Shown here: in pieces, positions 28,073 to 38,169 of the stretch
Numbering within the stretch: the first letter of the stretch is position 1
How the letters are laid out: each line of letters starts with the position of its first letter
DNA from: Pseudomonas sp. GM79
Lineage (GTDB): Bacteria; Pseudomonadota; Gammaproteobacteria; Pseudomonadales; Pseudomonadaceae
Length of the DNA: 64,000 bases
Direction of reading: 5' to 3'
NCBI RefSeq assembly: GCF_000282495.1
Contig: NZ_AKJE01000076.1
Span: 1 to 64,000, forward strand
The notes under the pieces: generated by a model
The model's database searches: none
What the model was told of the DNA's origin: nothing
Seen by the model: only the letters and a program-made list of their open reading frames with translations
Made by a program: the position numbers and the translations under genes

Positions 28073-28435
28073 ATGAGCATTCAGGATATCGTCGATTTCA
28101 GCCAGGCCAACACCCAGCCCGATCGTTATCGGCCCGACCCTGCAAAAGTCCTCAAGGGCGACCCCGAGCAAGCGGTGTACAACCATTACAACAGCCCGTG
28201 CGGCCAGATGAGTGCAGGTGTTTGGGAAGGCGAAGTCGGCCAGTGGCGAGTGAACTACACCGAACACGAATACTGCGAAATCCTTCAGGGGGTTTCAGTG
28301 CTGCGCGACGACGATGGCAATGCCAAGACCTTGCGTGTAGGTGATCGCTTCGTGATCCCGGCGGGCTTTCGTGGGACTTGGGAAGTGCTGGAGCCTTGCC
28401 GCAAGATCTATGTGGTGTTTGAACAGAAGGCTTGA
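28073..28435 (+). CDS. Cupin-domain protein (EutQ-like cupin_3)
   Basis: A 120-residue single-domain cupin. The first motif is around WRVNYTEHEYCEILQG and the second is GDRFVIPAGFRGTWEVLEP, where the tryptophan and proline mark the cupin_3/DUF861 subclass that lacks the full metal triad. Such proteins are often found beside amino-acid and polyamine catabolic genes, and this one is divergent from pauC with 227 bp between them. Its reaction is unknown. A REP pair follows. Confidence 0.8.
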   Translation: MSIQDIVDFSQANTQPDRYRPDPAKVLKGDPEQAVYNHYNSPCGQMSAGVWEGEVGQWRVNYTEHEYCEILQGVSVLRDDDGNAKTLRVGDRFVIPAGFRGTWEVLEPCRKIYVVFEQKA

Positions 28436-28451
28436 GGAGTTGTGCTGCCCC

Positions 28452-28543
28452 GGCCGCCCCCTTCGCGAGCAAGCCCGCTCCCACATTTGATCTGCGTCGT
28501 TCACAAATCCAATGTGGGAGCGGGCTTGCTCGCGAAGGGGCCG
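28452..28543. repeat. REP inverted pair (GTGGGAGCGGGCTTGC family)
   Basis: Arms CCTTCGCGAGCAAGCCCGCTC and GTGGGAGCGGGCTTGCTCGCG, with the flanking GGCCGCCCC and GGGGCCGG also complementary, between the cupin gene and rpmG terminator. Confidence 0.9.
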
Positions 28544-28572
28544 GTCCAGGCAATACAAAATAGACAGGCACA

Positions 28573-28606
28573 AAAAAGGCCCGTATCTCGCGATACGGGC
28601 CTTTTT
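28573..28606 (-). terminator. Rho-independent terminator of rpmB-rpmG
   Basis: A 10-bp GC-rich stem GGCCCGTATC / GATACGGGCC with loop TCGC, flanked by AAAAA and TTTTT, 19 bases beyond the rpmG stop codon. Confidence 0.92.
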
Positions 28607-28625
28607 CGTAAGAGGGAAAAATCAA

Positions 28626-28781
28626 TTACTTGATTTTGCCTTCTTTGTAGATCACGTGCTTACGAACAACCGGATCAAATTTCTTGATCTCGATTTTGTC
28701 CGGAGTAGTGCGCTTGTTCTTGTCGGTAGTGTAGAAGTGACCAGTACCGGCGCTCGAAATCAAACGAATCAATTCACGCAT
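28626..28781 (-). CDS. rpmG: 50S ribosomal protein L33
   Basis: A 51-residue ribosomal protein ([19 protein letters not shown], then [20 protein letters not shown]). It is the cysteine-free, zinc-independent form of L33. It follows rpmB on the same strand, 11 bases downstream, as the second gene of the conserved rpmBG operon, and ends at a strong terminator. Confidence 0.97.
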   Translation of the reverse strand: MRELIRLISSAGTGHFYTTDKNKRTTPDKIEIKKFDPVVRKHVIYKEGKIK

Positions 28782-28792
28782 GATTAGCTCCC

Positions 28793-29026
28793 TTAGATCT
28801 TGCCGGCTTTGCGGATTTCGGCCAGCACGACAGTGATGCCACGCTTGTCGATGATACGCATGCCTTTGGCAGATACGCGCAGACGCACGAAACGTTTCTC
28901 TTCTTCAACCCAGAAGCGGTGATGCTGCAGGTTCGGCAGGAAACGACGACGGGTTTTGTTGTTTGCGTGGGAAATGTTATTCCCAGTCACCGGACCCTTA
29001 CCGGTAACTTGACATACTCTCGACAT
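28793..29026 (-). CDS. rpmB: 50S ribosomal protein L28
   Basis: A 77-residue ribosomal protein starting [18 protein letters not shown] with the conserved [15 protein letters not shown] motif. It is the first gene of rpmBG. A good sigma70-type promoter lies about 150 bases upstream (29175-29203), leaving a long leader with a hairpin (29052-29070). Confidence 0.97.
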   Translation of the reverse strand: MSRVCQVTGKGPVTGNNISHANNKTRRRFLPNLQHHRFWVEEEKRFVRLRVSAKGMRIIDKRGITVVLAEIRKAGKI

Positions 29027-29051
29027 GCCTCAGCCCTCTAAAACCACATGC

Positions 29052-29070
29052 CCAACCCGGCATGGGTTGG
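29052..29070 (-). promoter_or_regulatory. Hairpin in the rpmBG leader
   Basis: CCAACCC (29052-29058), loop GGCAT, GGGTTGG (29064-29070): a perfect 7-bp stem about 26 bases before the rpmB start codon. It could be a translational control element; no known ribosomal-protein leader was recognised. The rest of the gap up to 29470 holds the promoter and a second weak inverted repeat (29362-29384) but no gene. Confidence 0.4.
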
Positions 29071-29174
29071 CCGCTTAATCTCTCAGTCATTTGGCGCCAG
29101 GCGCCGCGTTTCTTTAGAGGTCTTACCGGCTACACCTACAGTGAAGGAACCGGGCCCCTAGAAAAGAGCGCTGC

Positions 29175-29203
29175 TTTATACCAGAAAGACTGGAGAGCAA
29201 CAA
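29175..29203 (-). promoter_or_regulatory. Sigma70-type promoter for rpmB-rpmG
   Basis: On the minus strand TTGTTG (-35) and TATAAA (-10) are separated by exactly 17 bases, pointing to rpmB. The expected transcript has a leader of about 140 bases. This is a close match to the sigma70 consensus, as expected for a ribosomal protein operon. Confidence 0.7.
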
Positions 29204-29470
29204 CATTCCGTGTGCGCGGACTTAATAAATTCCCCATTTTTCGGCCACCGGGCGCCTTGGATAAAGGCTGTCGCCGATTAAGACCGCTCGTCGCAGAGAA
29301 TCGGCCAACCGATCGATTCCGGGTTTTCCTCGGTCCGCATCACCGAAACAAGCGCACATAGTCCCCTTAAAATGAAAAAGGGGATAGTCATTTGCAAAAG
29401 AGCCCACTAGGGTAAGACTTTTCCAGACTGCACTTGCAGATGGGCCTTCGATCTGTAAAGGAATCCGACC

Positions 29471-31060
29471 ATGCGCCTCGCTGCCCTACCGCTGCTGCTC
29501 GCCCCGCTTCTACTGAGCCCACAGGCTATGGCCGCCGCCCTGAGCGTCTGCACTGAAGCCAGCCCGGAGGGGTTCGATGTAGTGCAATACAACTCGCTGA
29601 CCACCACCAACGCCTCGGCCGATGTGCTGATGGACCGCCTCGTGGACTTCGACACGGCCAGCGGCAAAGTGGTCGCCAGCCTGGCGGAAAGCTGGGAAGT
29701 CACGCCCGATGGCCTGACCTACGTCTTCAAATTGCACCCGCAGGTGAAATTTCATCGCACCGAATACTTCAGCCCGACGCGTGACCTGACCGCTGAAGAC
29801 GTGAAGTTCAGCTTCGACCGCATGCTCGACCCGGCGAACCCGTGGCACAAAGTCGCCCAAAGCGGTTTCCCGCACGCCCAGTCGATGCAGTTACCCGCGC
29901 TGATCAAGAAGATCGACGCATTGGACCCGCTTACCATCCGCTTCACCCTCGACCACCCGGACTCGACTTTCCTGCCCACCCTGAGCATGGGTTTCGCCTC
30001 GATCTATTCGGCCGAATACGCCGACCAACTCATGAAGGCCAGCACTCCGGAAAAGCTCAACAGCCAGCCGATCGGCAGCGGCCCGTTCATCTTCACACGT
30101 TTCCAGAAAGACGCCTCGATTCGCTACAAAGCCAACCCGGATTACTTTCGTGGCAAGCCGTCGGTGGACCCGCTGATCTTTGCCATCACCCCGGATGCCA
30201 ACGTGCGCTTGCAGAAATTGCGCCGCAACGAGTGCCAGATCGCCCTGTCACCCAAACCTCTGGACGTACGGGCCGCGCTGAAAGAACCAACCCTGAAAGT
30301 CGAAAAGACTGACGCCTTCATGACCGCATTCGTCGGCATCAACAGCCAGCATCCGCCGCTGGATAAACCTGAAGTGCGCCAGGCGATCAATCTCGCCTTC
30401 GACAAGGCCAACTATGTCAAAGCCGTGTTCGAAGACACCGCCGAACCCGCCAACGGCCCATATCCGCCCAACACCTGGAGCTACGCCAAAGGCTTGCCGG
30501 GCTACTCGCATGACGTCGAAAAGGCCCGTGCGCTGATGGCCAAGGCCGGGCTCAAGAATGGTTTCCAGACCACCATCTGGACCCGCCCTTCCGGCAGCCT
30601 GCTGAACCCCAATCCGAGCCTCGGGGCGCAATTGCTACAGTCCGATCTGGCGGAAATCGGCATCCAGGCCGAGATTCGAGTGATCGAATGGGGCGAACTG
30701 ATTCGCCGCGCCAAGGCCGGCGAGCACGATCTACTGTTCATGGGCTGGGCTGGCGACAACGGCGACCCGGATAACTTCCTCACGCCGCAGTTTTCCTGCG
30801 CGGGGGTCAAATCCGGCACCAACTTCGCCCGCTACTGCAACCAGGACCTGGACAAGCTGATCAGCGCCGGCAAGACCACCGGCGAGCAAGGTGTGCGCAC
30901 CAAGCTTTACGAACAGGCCCAGGCGCTGATCCAGCAACAGGCGTTGTGGCTGCCACTGGTGCACCCGACGGCCTTCGCGCTGACACGTAAGGATGTGCAG
31001 GGCTATCAGGTCAGTCCGTTTGGCCGGCAGGACTACTCAAAAATCAGCTTCAAGCCATAA
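29471..31060 (+). CDS. Peptide ABC transporter substrate-binding protein (DppA/SapA-like)
   Basis: A 529-residue periplasmic solute-binding protein of family 5. The signal peptide is LAALPLLLAPLLLSPQAMA, and the mature part opens ALSVCTEASPEGFD. FDPAYTG-like family landmarks appear as TPDGLTYVFKLHPQVKFH and ADVKFSF (here AEDVKFSFDRMLDP). Cysteines in LSVCTEAS and PQFSCAGV may form the disulfides known in DppA. No permease or ATPase gene adjoins, so it must share a transport system encoded elsewhere. In P. aeruginosa the equivalent position holds an orphan DppA-like protein (PA5317). Confidence 0.88.
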   Translation: MRLAALPLLLAPLLLSPQAMAAALSVCTEASPEGFDVVQYNSLTTTNASADVLMDRLVDFDTASGKVVASLAESWEVTPDGLTYVFKLHPQVKFHRTEYFSPTRDLTAEDVKFSFDRMLDPANPWHKVAQSGFPHAQSMQLPALIKKIDALDPLTIRFTLDHPDSTFLPTLSMGFASIYSAEYADQLMKASTPEKLNSQPIGSGPFIFTRFQKDASIRYKANPDYFRGKPSVDPLIFAITPDANVRLQKLRRNECQIALSPKPLDVRAALKEPTLKVEKTDAFMTAFVGINSQHPPLDKPEVRQAINLAFDKANYVKAVFEDTAEPANGPYPPNTWSYAKGLPGYSHDVEKARALMAKAGLKNGFQTTIWTRPSGSLLNPNPSLGAQLLQSDLAEIGIQAEIRVIEWGELIRRAKAGEHDLLFMGWAGDNGDPDNFLTPQFSCAGVKSGTNFARYCNQDLDKLISAGKTTGEQGVRTKLYEQAQALIQQQALWLPLVHPTAFALTRKDVQGYQVSPFGRQDYSKISFKP

Positions 31061-31130
31061 GCTACAAGCGGCAAGCTCAAGCATTCCGCGCACTCGCTCC
31101 AGCTTGCCGCTTGAAACTTGAAGCTTGCCG
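31061..31130. repeat. AAGCTTGCCGCTTG-type repeat cluster
   Basis: Short arms AAGCTACAAGCGGCAAGCT, AGCTTGCCGCTTGAAACTT and AAGCTTGCCGCT lie within 70 bases between the convergent peptide-binding protein and radC genes. They can pair with each other to form a terminator-like fold. This is another small palindromic family seen in fluorescens-group genomes. Confidence 0.7.
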
Positions 31131-31139
31131 CTGCCTCCC

Positions 31140-31814
31140 TCACATCCACCCGTACTCGGCCATGGACAGCGGATCGCCGTCACCGACGATGAAATGATCG
31201 AGTACCCGCACATCGATCAGGTCCAGCGCCTCTTGCAGACGCTTGGTCAGCATTCGGTCTGCCTGACTGGGGTCGGAGTTACCCGACGGATGGTTGTGGC
31301 ACAGGATCAGCGCTGCGGCGTTATGGGCCAGAGCGCGCTTGACCACCTGCCGTGGATAGACGCTGGTGTTGTCGATGGAGCCGCGAAACAGCGCTTCGAA
31401 CGCCAATACCCGGTGCTTGGAATCCAGAAACAGGCAGCCAAACACCTCGTGGGGCTCATGGCGGAGCATCGACTTCAGATAATCACGCACAGCCTGCGGA
31501 TTTTCCAACGCCGACTTATAGCGCGAGCGTTCAGCCAAATGCCGTCTGCCCATTTCCTGAACTGCCTGCAACTGAGCGAATTTCGCAGGGCCGAGCCCTA
31601 ATTGTTTGCTGAATGTTTTTTGATCAGCCTCCAGTAGCGAACGCAGGCCGCCAAACTGAGTCAACAAATGTCGCGCCAGATCTACCGCACTTTTGCCGGA
31701 TACGCCGGTACGCAAAAAAATCGCCAGCAGTTCGGCGTCCGAAAGACTCCCCGAGCCTAACTCCAGTAACCTCTCCCGCGGCCGCTCGGCCGCCGGCCAA
31801 TCGCGAATGCTCAT
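31140..31814 (-). CDS. radC: RadC-family JAB1/MPN-domain protein
   Basis: A 224-residue protein. The N-terminal helix-hairpin-helix region ([20 protein letters not shown]) and the JAMM zinc-metalloprotease-like motif [14 protein letters not shown] (about residues 173-186) are intact. Despite the name, a direct role in DNA repair is doubtful; the fold suggests a metal-dependent hydrolase acting in recombination or competence. It is divergent from coaBC, with 135 bp between them. Confidence 0.93.
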   Translation of the reverse strand: MSIRDWPAAERPRERLLELGSGSLSDAELLAIFLRTGVSGKSAVDLARHLLTQFGGLRSLLEADQKTFSKQLGLGPAKFAQLQAVQEMGRRHLAERSRYKSALENPQAVRDYLKSMLRHEPHEVFGCLFLDSKHRVLAFEALFRGSIDNTSVYPRQVVKRALAHNAAALILCHNHPSGNSDPSQADRMLTKRLQEALDLIDVRVLDHFIVGDGDPLSMAEYGWM

Positions 31815-31949
31815 AACACCTCCATGTCTGTGGGCGCCGCTGTTCCGTAGCGGTCGCTGTGATATCGTAGCCCATCTTTTTTGCGGGCGATTTCACTCCT
31901 GGGGAGGGGGTATCGCCATGCAGTCATCAACGAAATGAAAGGCAGACCT

Positions 31950-33158
31950 ATGCAGCGGCTGTATCGGAAACGCATCGTTCTGGGCGTCGGCGGCGGTATT
32001 GCTGCCTACAAGAGCGCCGAGCTGGTTCGCCGCCTGATCGACCAGGGCGCCGAAGTGCGCGTGGTCATGACCCGCGGCGGCAGCGAATTCATTACCCCGC
32101 TGACCATGCAGGCCTTGTCCGGGCATCCGGTCCATCTCGATTTGCTAGACCCTGCGGCCGAAGCCGCGATGGGCCACATCGAGCTGGCCAAATGGGCCGA
32201 CCTGGTGCTGATCGCCCCCGCCACCGCGGACCTGATCGCCCGCCTGGCCCAAGGCATCGCCGACGACCTGCTGACCACGCTGGTGCTGGCCACCGACGCG
32301 GTGGTCGCGGTGGCGCCAGCGATGAACCAGGCCATGTGGCGCGACCCGGCGACCCAGGCCAACATGCACACCCTCGAAAGCCGTGACCTCAAGGTCTTCG
32401 GCCCGGCCTCCGGCAGCCAGGCCTGCGGCGACGTCGGCATGGGCCGCATGCTCGAAGCCACCGACCTCGCCCAGTGCGCGGCAGACTGCTTCCAGCGCCA
32501 GGCGCTGACCGGTAAACATGTGCTTATCACCGCCGGCCCGACCCAGGAAAACATCGACCCGGTGCGCTACATCACCAACCACAGCTCCGGGAAAATGGGC
32601 TTCGCCCTGGCCGAAGCCGCGGTAGAAGCCGGCGCCCGCGTAACCCTGATCACAGGTCCCGTGCACCTGCCGACCCCGGATCGCGTCACGCGTATCGACG
32701 TGGTCAGTGCCCGCGACATGCTCGCCGCCTGCGAAGCGGCGATCCCTTGCGACCTGTTCATCGCCTCTGCTGCGGTCGCGGACTACCGTCCGGAAGTCGT
32801 CGCCCCACAGAAACTCAAGAAAGACCCTACGAACGGCGACGGCTTGTTGCTACAGATGGTGCGCAACCCAGACATCCTGGCCACCATCGCCACCCGTCCC
32901 GACCGTCCGTTCAGTGTCGGTTTCGCCGCCGAAACCGAACACTTGCTCGATTACGCTGCACGCAAGTTGAAAGACAAGAACCTCGATCTGATCGTCGCCA
33001 ATGACGTCGCGAACCCGAGTATTGGCTTCAACAGCGAAGAAAACGCCTGCAGCGTGATCGACCGTGAGCTGCACGCCACACTCTTCGCCCAGACCAGCAA
33101 GAGCAAAATTGCTCGCCAGCTGATCACTTTTATCGCCGAACGTCTGAACCAGGTTTAA
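31950..33158 (+). CDS. coaBC: Bifunctional phosphopantothenoylcysteine decarboxylase / phosphopantothenate-cysteine ligase
   Basis: A 402-residue fusion enzyme that makes 4'-phosphopantetheine for CoA. The N-terminal flavin-dependent CoaC half shows [20 protein letters not shown], the active-site histidine region and PAMNQAMW; the C-terminal CoaB half has [20 protein letters not shown] and the KLKK motif. The start is ATG 31950 ([12 protein letters not shown]), 23 codons inside the longest frame. dut follows six bases after its stop codon, so the two are probably one transcript. Confidence 0.96.
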   Translation: MQRLYRKRIVLGVGGGIAAYKSAELVRRLIDQGAEVRVVMTRGGSEFITPLTMQALSGHPVHLDLLDPAAEAAMGHIELAKWADLVLIAPATADLIARLAQGIADDLLTTLVLATDAVVAVAPAMNQAMWRDPATQANMHTLESRDLKVFGPASGSQACGDVGMGRMLEATDLAQCAADCFQRQALTGKHVLITAGPTQENIDPVRYITNHSSGKMGFALAEAAVEAGARVTLITGPVHLPTPDRVTRIDVVSARDMLAACEAAIPCDLFIASAAVADYRPEVVAPQKLKKDPTNGDGLLLQMVRNPDILATIATRPDRPFSVGFAAETEHLLDYAARKLKDKNLDLIVANDVANPSIGFNSEENACSVIDRELHATLFAQTSKSKIARQLITFIAERLNQV

Positions 33159-33163
33159 TTTAC

Positions 33164-33619
33164 ATGCACGCTTTGCAAGCCAAGATCCTCGACCCCCGCA
33201 TCGGTACCGAATTTCCGCTGCCGCAGTACGCCACGCCAGGCTCCGCCGGCCTCGACCTGCGCGCCATGCTGGAAAAAGACACCGTCATCAAGCCGGGTGA
33301 AACCCTGCTGATCCCTACCGGCCTGTCGGTGTACATCGGCGATCCGGGCCTGGCGGCGTTGATTCTGCCGCGCTCGGGCCTGGGCCATAAGCACGGCATC
33401 GTGCTGGGCAATCTGGTCGGCCTGATCGACTCCGATTACCAGGGCCCGCTGATGGTGTCGTGCTGGAACCGTGGCCAGACCGATTTCAACATGGTGGTAG
33501 GCGAACGCCTGGCCCAATTGGTGCTGGTGCCGGTAGTCCAGGCGCATTTTGAAATGGTCGAAGAGTTCGTCGAAACCCAGCGCGGCACCGGCGGGTTTGG
33601 CCACTCGGGCAGCCACTGA
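33164..33619 (+). CDS. dut: dUTP diphosphatase
   Basis: A 151-residue homotrimeric dUTPase that hydrolyses dUTP to dUMP. The five motifs are present: [10 protein letters not shown] (1), [12 protein letters not shown] (2), [11 protein letters not shown] (3), RLAQLVLVP (4) and the C-terminal [10 protein letters not shown] (5), which closes over the active site. It follows coaBC at six bases. Confidence 0.97.
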   Translation: MHALQAKILDPRIGTEFPLPQYATPGSAGLDLRAMLEKDTVIKPGETLLIPTGLSVYIGDPGLAALILPRSGLGHKHGIVLGNLVGLIDSDYQGPLMVSCWNRGQTDFNMVVGERLAQLVLVPVVQAHFEMVEEFVETQRGTGGFGHSGSH

Positions 33620-33637
33620 TCCGATAGATGCCCTCCC

Positions 33638-33730
33638 TGTAGGAGCTGCCGAAGGCTGCGATCTTTTGATTTTGCTTTTTAAGATCAAGATCAAGATCAA
33701 AAGATCGCAGCCTTCGGCAGCTCCTACAGG
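33638..33730. repeat. Inverted repeat, TGTAGGAGCTGCCGAAGGCTGCGATC family
   Basis: TGTAGGAGCTGCCGAAGGCTG at the left and CAGCCTTCGGCAGCTCCTACA at the right form a near-perfect stem around an A/T-rich centre with several AAGATC units. It is a third palindromic family, placed just after dut. Confidence 0.92.
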
Positions 33731-33790
33731 GGAGGCAGGAGCAAGCTCTCTCACCACAAATTGCACAGTCGTCATCTGGAAGGTTTACCA

Positions 33791-33961
33791 CTGAAAATCA
33801 AGGCATTGAACGGCCAATTGCTCGCCGATGCTGACGGCATGGCCTTTTCACACCACGAACTCTCAGTGGAAAACGCCGTCATACCCTTCAGTTTGAGCCT
33901 GCCAACGAGTTTTTCGCTGGCGGGTCCAGCCACTTTCGAGATGGAGCATTCCTACAGATGA
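33791..33961 (+). CDS. Possible small coupled open frame before algC
   Basis: A frame with no ATG at its front runs from about CTG 33791 (after GGAAGG) for 56 codons and stops at 33961, overlapping the algC ATG as ATGA. The peptide would read LKIKALNGQLLADADG, then SHHELSVENAVIPFSLSLP. Codon third positions are fairly GC-rich, as in real genes here. No family is recognised. It may be a translated leader coupled to algC, or just an open frame; low confidence. Confidence 0.3.
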   Translation: MKIKALNGQLLADADGMAFSHHELSVENAVIPFSLSLPTSFSLAGPATFEMEHSYR

Positions 33962-35355
33962 GCACCCCAGCCCAAGTCGCACCCAAGTTCCCCGACAGCA
34001 TCTTCCGCGCCTACGACATTCGTGGCACCGTCCCGGAATTCTTGAACGCTGAAACAGCTTATTGGCTTGGTCGCGCCATCGGCTCCCAGAGCCTGGCCCA
34101 GAACGAACCCAACGTATCCGTCGGCCGTGACGGTCGCCTGTCCGGTCCGGAACTGGTCGAACAACTGATCAAAGGTCTCGCCGACAGCGGTTGCCACGTC
34201 AGCGACGTCGGCCTGGTGCCAACGCCTGCGCTGTACTACGCCGCCAACGTACTGGCCGGCAAATCCGGCGTGATGCTCACCGGCAGCCACAACCCGTCGA
34301 ATTACAACGGCTTCAAGATCGTCATCGCTGGCGACACCTTGGCCAACGAACAGATCCAGGCCCTGCACGACCGCCTCAAGACCAACAACCTGAGCAGCGG
34401 CAAGGGCAGCATCACCCAGGTCGAGATCCTCGACCGCTACAACACCGAAATCGTCCAGGACATCAAACTGGCCCGCCGCCTGAAAGTGGTGGTCGATTGC
34501 GGCAACGGCGCGGCCGGCGTGATCGCCCCGCAGCTGATCGAAGCCCTGAACTGCGAAGTCATCCCGCTGTTCTGCGAAGTCGATGGCAACTTCCCGAACC
34601 ACCACCCGGACCCGGGCAAGCCTGAAAACCTCGTGGACCTGATTGCCAAGGTCAAGGAAACCAACGCTGACCTGGGCCTGGCTTTCGACGGCGACGGCGA
34701 CCGTGTGGGCGTTGTCACCAACACCGGCAGCATCGTCTTCCCTGATCGCCTGTTGATGCTGTTCGCCCGCGACGTCGTGGCGCGCAATCCGGACGCGGAA
34801 ATCATCTTCGACGTCAAATGCACCCGCCGCCTGATTCCGCTGATCAAGGAATACGGCGGTCGTCCGCTGATGTGGAAGACCGGTCACTCGTTGATCAAAA
34901 AGAAAATGAAACAATCCGGCGCCCTGTTGGCCGGCGAAATGAGCGGGCATATCTTTTTCAAGGAGCGCTGGTTCGGTTTCGACGATGGCATTTACGCCGC
35001 CGCACGGCTGCTGGAGATCCTCAGCAAGGAAAAATCCACCGCGGAAGAGTTGTTCGCGACCTTCCCGAACGATATTTCTACGCCAGAGATCAATATCCAT
35101 GTGACCGAAGAGAGCAAATTCAGCATCATTGATGCACTGCACGATGCGCAATGGGGCGAAGGCGCCGACCTGACCACCATTGACGGCGTGCGAGTCGACT
35201 ATGCCAAAGGCTGGGGCCTGGTTCGCGCCTCCAACACCACACCGGTGCTGGTGCTGCGCTTCGAGGCCGATGACGAGGCTGAATTGCAGCGCATCAAGGA
35301 TGTGTTCCACGTCCAGCTGAAACGCGTTGCACCTGATCTCCAATTACCGTTTTGA
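33958..35355 (+). CDS. algC: Phosphomannomutase/phosphoglucomutase
   Basis: A 465-residue alpha-D-phosphohexomutase. The phosphoserine loop is TGSHNPSNYNGFK (about residues 107-119), the metal loop is DGDGDR, the sugar loop GEMSGH and the phosphate-binding site RASNTTPVL. It interconverts mannose-6-P and mannose-1-P, and glucose-6-P and glucose-1-P, feeding alginate, lipopolysaccharide and rhamnolipid synthesis. The start MSTPAQVAPKFPDSIFRAYDIRG is conserved. Gene order dut-algC-argB is typical of Pseudomonas. Confidence 0.97.
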   Translation: MSTPAQVAPKFPDSIFRAYDIRGTVPEFLNAETAYWLGRAIGSQSLAQNEPNVSVGRDGRLSGPELVEQLIKGLADSGCHVSDVGLVPTPALYYAANVLAGKSGVMLTGSHNPSNYNGFKIVIAGDTLANEQIQALHDRLKTNNLSSGKGSITQVEILDRYNTEIVQDIKLARRLKVVVDCGNGAAGVIAPQLIEALNCEVIPLFCEVDGNFPNHHPDPGKPENLVDLIAKVKETNADLGLAFDGDGDRVGVVTNTGSIVFPDRLLMLFARDVVARNPDAEIIFDVKCTRRLIPLIKEYGGRPLMWKTGHSLIKKKMKQSGALLAGEMSGHIFFKERWFGFDDGIYAAARLLEILSKEKSTAEELFATFPNDISTPEINIHVTEESKFSIIDALHDAQWGEGADLTTIDGVRVDYAKGWGLVRASNTTPVLVLRFEADDEAELQRIKDVFHVQLKRVAPDLQLPF

Positions 35356-35380
35356 TTTAACGAAGCACCCGGAGCCCTGA

Positions 35381-36286
<906 letters not shown>

Positions 36287-36298
36287 GCCACACAAACC

Positions 36299-36338
36299 AA
36301 AAGACCCCGCTCAGCCTGGCTGAGCGGGGTCTTTTTTT
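36299..36338 (+). terminator. Rho-independent terminator after argB
   Basis: A 12-bp stem GACCCCGCTCAG / CTGAGCGGGGTC with a five-base loop CCTGG, followed by seven T residues (36332-36338), 16 bases past the argB stop codon. Confidence 0.93.
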
Positions 36339-36368
36339 GCCTGCAATCCCTGTGACAATCCACCTTTT

Positions 36369-36463
36369 GTGGCGAGGGAGCTTGCTCCCGCTTGAGTGCG
36401 CAGCACTCACAAAATCCTTGGGTCTGCTACGCAGCCCAGCGGGAGCAAGCTCCCTCGCCACAC
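36369..36463. repeat. Inverted repeat, GTGGCGAGGGAGCTTGCTCCC family
   Basis: TGTGGCGAGGGAGCTTGCTCCCG and its reverse complement GGGAGCAAGCTCCCTCGCCACA, separated by about 40 bases, between the argB terminator and pyrE, which converge. Confidence 0.9.
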
Positions 36464-36488
36464 AAGCCCGCGCCCACAGGGGATGCGG

Positions 36489-37133
36489 TTAGACGCCGAA
36501 TTGTGCGCGGTAGGCTTCAACCGCCGGCAGGTGTTGCTTGAGCTGCGGGTCATCCGCCAGGAACTCGAGCACCTGATTCAGCGAAACAATGCTGATCACC
36601 GGGATGCCGAAGTCACGCTCCACTTCCTGGATGGCCGACAATTCGCCGTTGCCACGCTCCTGACGGTTCAGGGCGATCAACACGCCCGCGGCTTTGGCGC
36701 CGTCCTGGGAAGCGATGATCTGCATCACTTCACGGATGGCGGTGCCTGCGGTGATCACGTCGTCGATGATCAGCACGTCGCCGGTCAATGGCGCGCCGAC
36801 CAGGCTGCCGCCTTCGCCGTGGGCCTTGGCTTCCTTGCGGTTGAAGCACCATGGCAGATCACGCCCATGATGTTCCGCCAGCGCCACGGCAGTAGTCGCC
36901 GCCAACGGGATGCCTTTGTAGGCCGGGCCAAACAGCACGTCGAACGAAATACCGCTCTCGGCGATGGCTGCCGCATAGAAACGACCCAGCTGCGCCAGGG
37001 CAGAACCCGAGTTGAACAGGCCGGCATTGAAGAAGTAAGGACTGGTGCGCCCAGACTTCAGGGTGAACTCACCGAAGCGCAAAACGCCACGATCAATGGC
37101 AAAACGAATGAAGTCGCGCTGATACGCTTGCAT
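36489..37133 (-). CDS. pyrE: Orotate phosphoribosyltransferase
   Basis: A 214-residue enzyme that joins orotate to PRPP to give OMP in pyrimidine synthesis. The PRPP loop is [13 protein letters not shown] (about residues 118-130), and [11 protein letters not shown]-type orotate contacts appear as [12 protein letters not shown]. The start is ATG 37133 ([13 protein letters not shown]), seven codons inside the longer frame, which lacks a ribosome site. It is divergent from crc with about 80 bp between starts. Confidence 0.96.
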   Translation of the reverse strand: MQAYQRDFIRFAIDRGVLRFGEFTLKSGRTSPYFFNAGLFNSGSALAQLGRFYAAAIAESGISFDVLFGPAYKGIPLAATTAVALAEHHGRDLPWCFNRKEAKAHGEGGSLVGAPLTGDVLIIDDVITAGTAIREVMQIIASQDGAKAAGVLIALNRQERGNGELSAIQEVERDFGIPVISIVSLNQVLEFLADDPQLKQHLPAVEAYRAQFGV

Positions 37134-37215
37134 GAAAAAAACCCCAAATACCACGGATTTAGCTAATTAGGTAGACGCCGTGTATCATACCCGCACGCGA
37201 TTTTTGGGGCCACTT

Positions 37216-37995
37216 ATGCGGATCATCAGTGTGAACGTCAATGGGATTCAGGCTGCAGTCGAGCGTGGTTTGCTCAGTTGGCTGCAAGCACAGAATGCCG
37301 ACGTCATCTGCCTGCAGGACACCCGCGCCTCCGCCTTTGAACTGGACGATCCAGCCTTCCAACTGGATGGCTACTTCCTTTATGCCTGCGAAGCTGAAGT
37401 TCCCGCCCAAGGTGGCGTGGCTTTGTACTCGCGGTTGCAACCGAAGGCAGTCATCAGCGGTCTCGGCTTCGAGACAGCCGACCGCTACGGGCGTTACCTG
37501 CAAGCCGATTTCGACAAGGTCAGCATCGCGACCTTGCTGCTCCCTTCGGGGCAGAACGGCGATGAAGATTTGAACCAGAAGTTCAAGCTAATGGACGACT
37601 TCGCCCGTTATCTGGATAAACAGCGGCGCAAACGTCGCGAGTACATTTATTGTGGCTCGCTGTACGTGGCGCAACAGAAGCTGGATATCAAGAACTGGCG
37701 CGACAGCCAGCAATCCCCGGGCTTCCTGGCACCTGAGCGCGCCTGGATGGACGAGATTGTCGGCAACATGGGTTATGTCGATGCCCTGCGCGAAGTCAGC
37801 CGTGAAGGCGACCAGTACAGCTGGTGGCCGGACAACGAACAGGCCGAGATGCTCAACCTGGGCTGGCGTTTCGATTACCAGTTGCTGACCCCTGGCCTGC
37901 GCCGCTTCGTACGCAGCGCACGCCTGCCACGTCAGCCACGGTTCTCTCAGCACGCACCGCTGATCGTGGACTACGACTGGACGCTGACAATCTAA
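37216..37995 (+). CDS. crc: Catabolite repression control protein Crc
   Basis: A 259-residue protein of the exonuclease III / endonuclease-phosphatase fold (MRIISVNVNGIQAAVERGLLSW, VICLQDTRA). As known for Pseudomonas Crc, it lacks nuclease function and acts with Hfq to block translation of catabolic mRNAs with A-rich motifs, released by CrcZ-type RNAs. The start at ATG 37216 gives exactly the family length. It is divergent from pyrE and ends at a strong terminator. Confidence 0.96.
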   Translation: MRIISVNVNGIQAAVERGLLSWLQAQNADVICLQDTRASAFELDDPAFQLDGYFLYACEAEVPAQGGVALYSRLQPKAVISGLGFETADRYGRYLQADFDKVSIATLLLPSGQNGDEDLNQKFKLMDDFARYLDKQRRKRREYIYCGSLYVAQQKLDIKNWRDSQQSPGFLAPERAWMDEIVGNMGYVDALREVSREGDQYSWWPDNEQAEMLNLGWRFDYQLLTPGLRRFVRSARLPRQPRFSQHAPLIVDYDWTLTI

Positions 37996-38013
37996 GCGTC
38001 TTATCGCAGATGC

Positions 38014-38043
38014 AAAAAAGCCGACATCGCTGTCGGCTTTTTT
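38014..38043 (+). terminator. Rho-independent terminator of crc
   Basis: A symmetric stem AAAAAAGCCGACA / TGTCGGCTTTTTT with loop TCGC, about 20 bases past the crc stop codon. Confidence 0.93.
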
Positions 38044-38062
38044 GTGGGCAATGATTACTCAA

Positions 38063-38153
38063 CGTGGGAGCGGGCTTGCTCGCGAAAGCGGTCTGACAGT
38101 CAACGATGATGTTGAATGTTATGGCCTCTTCGCGAGCAAGCCCGTTCCCACAG
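38063..38153. repeat. REP inverted pair (GTGGGAGCGGGCTTGC family)
   Basis: GTGGGAGCGGGCTTGCTCGCG and CGCGAGCAAGCCCGTTCCCAC, with about 46 bases between, between the convergent crc and DUF4870 genes. Confidence 0.9.
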
Positions 38154-38169
38154 GGGACCGCGTCTCGGC

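Noticed and set aside
28512-28787. Plus-strand frame of 91 codons over rpmG
   Set aside because: It is antisense to the certain L33 gene and begins inside a REP.
29362-29384. Inverted repeat TCCCCTT / AAGGGGA considered as a terminator
   Set aside because: Nine-base loop, no T run and no gene end nearby.
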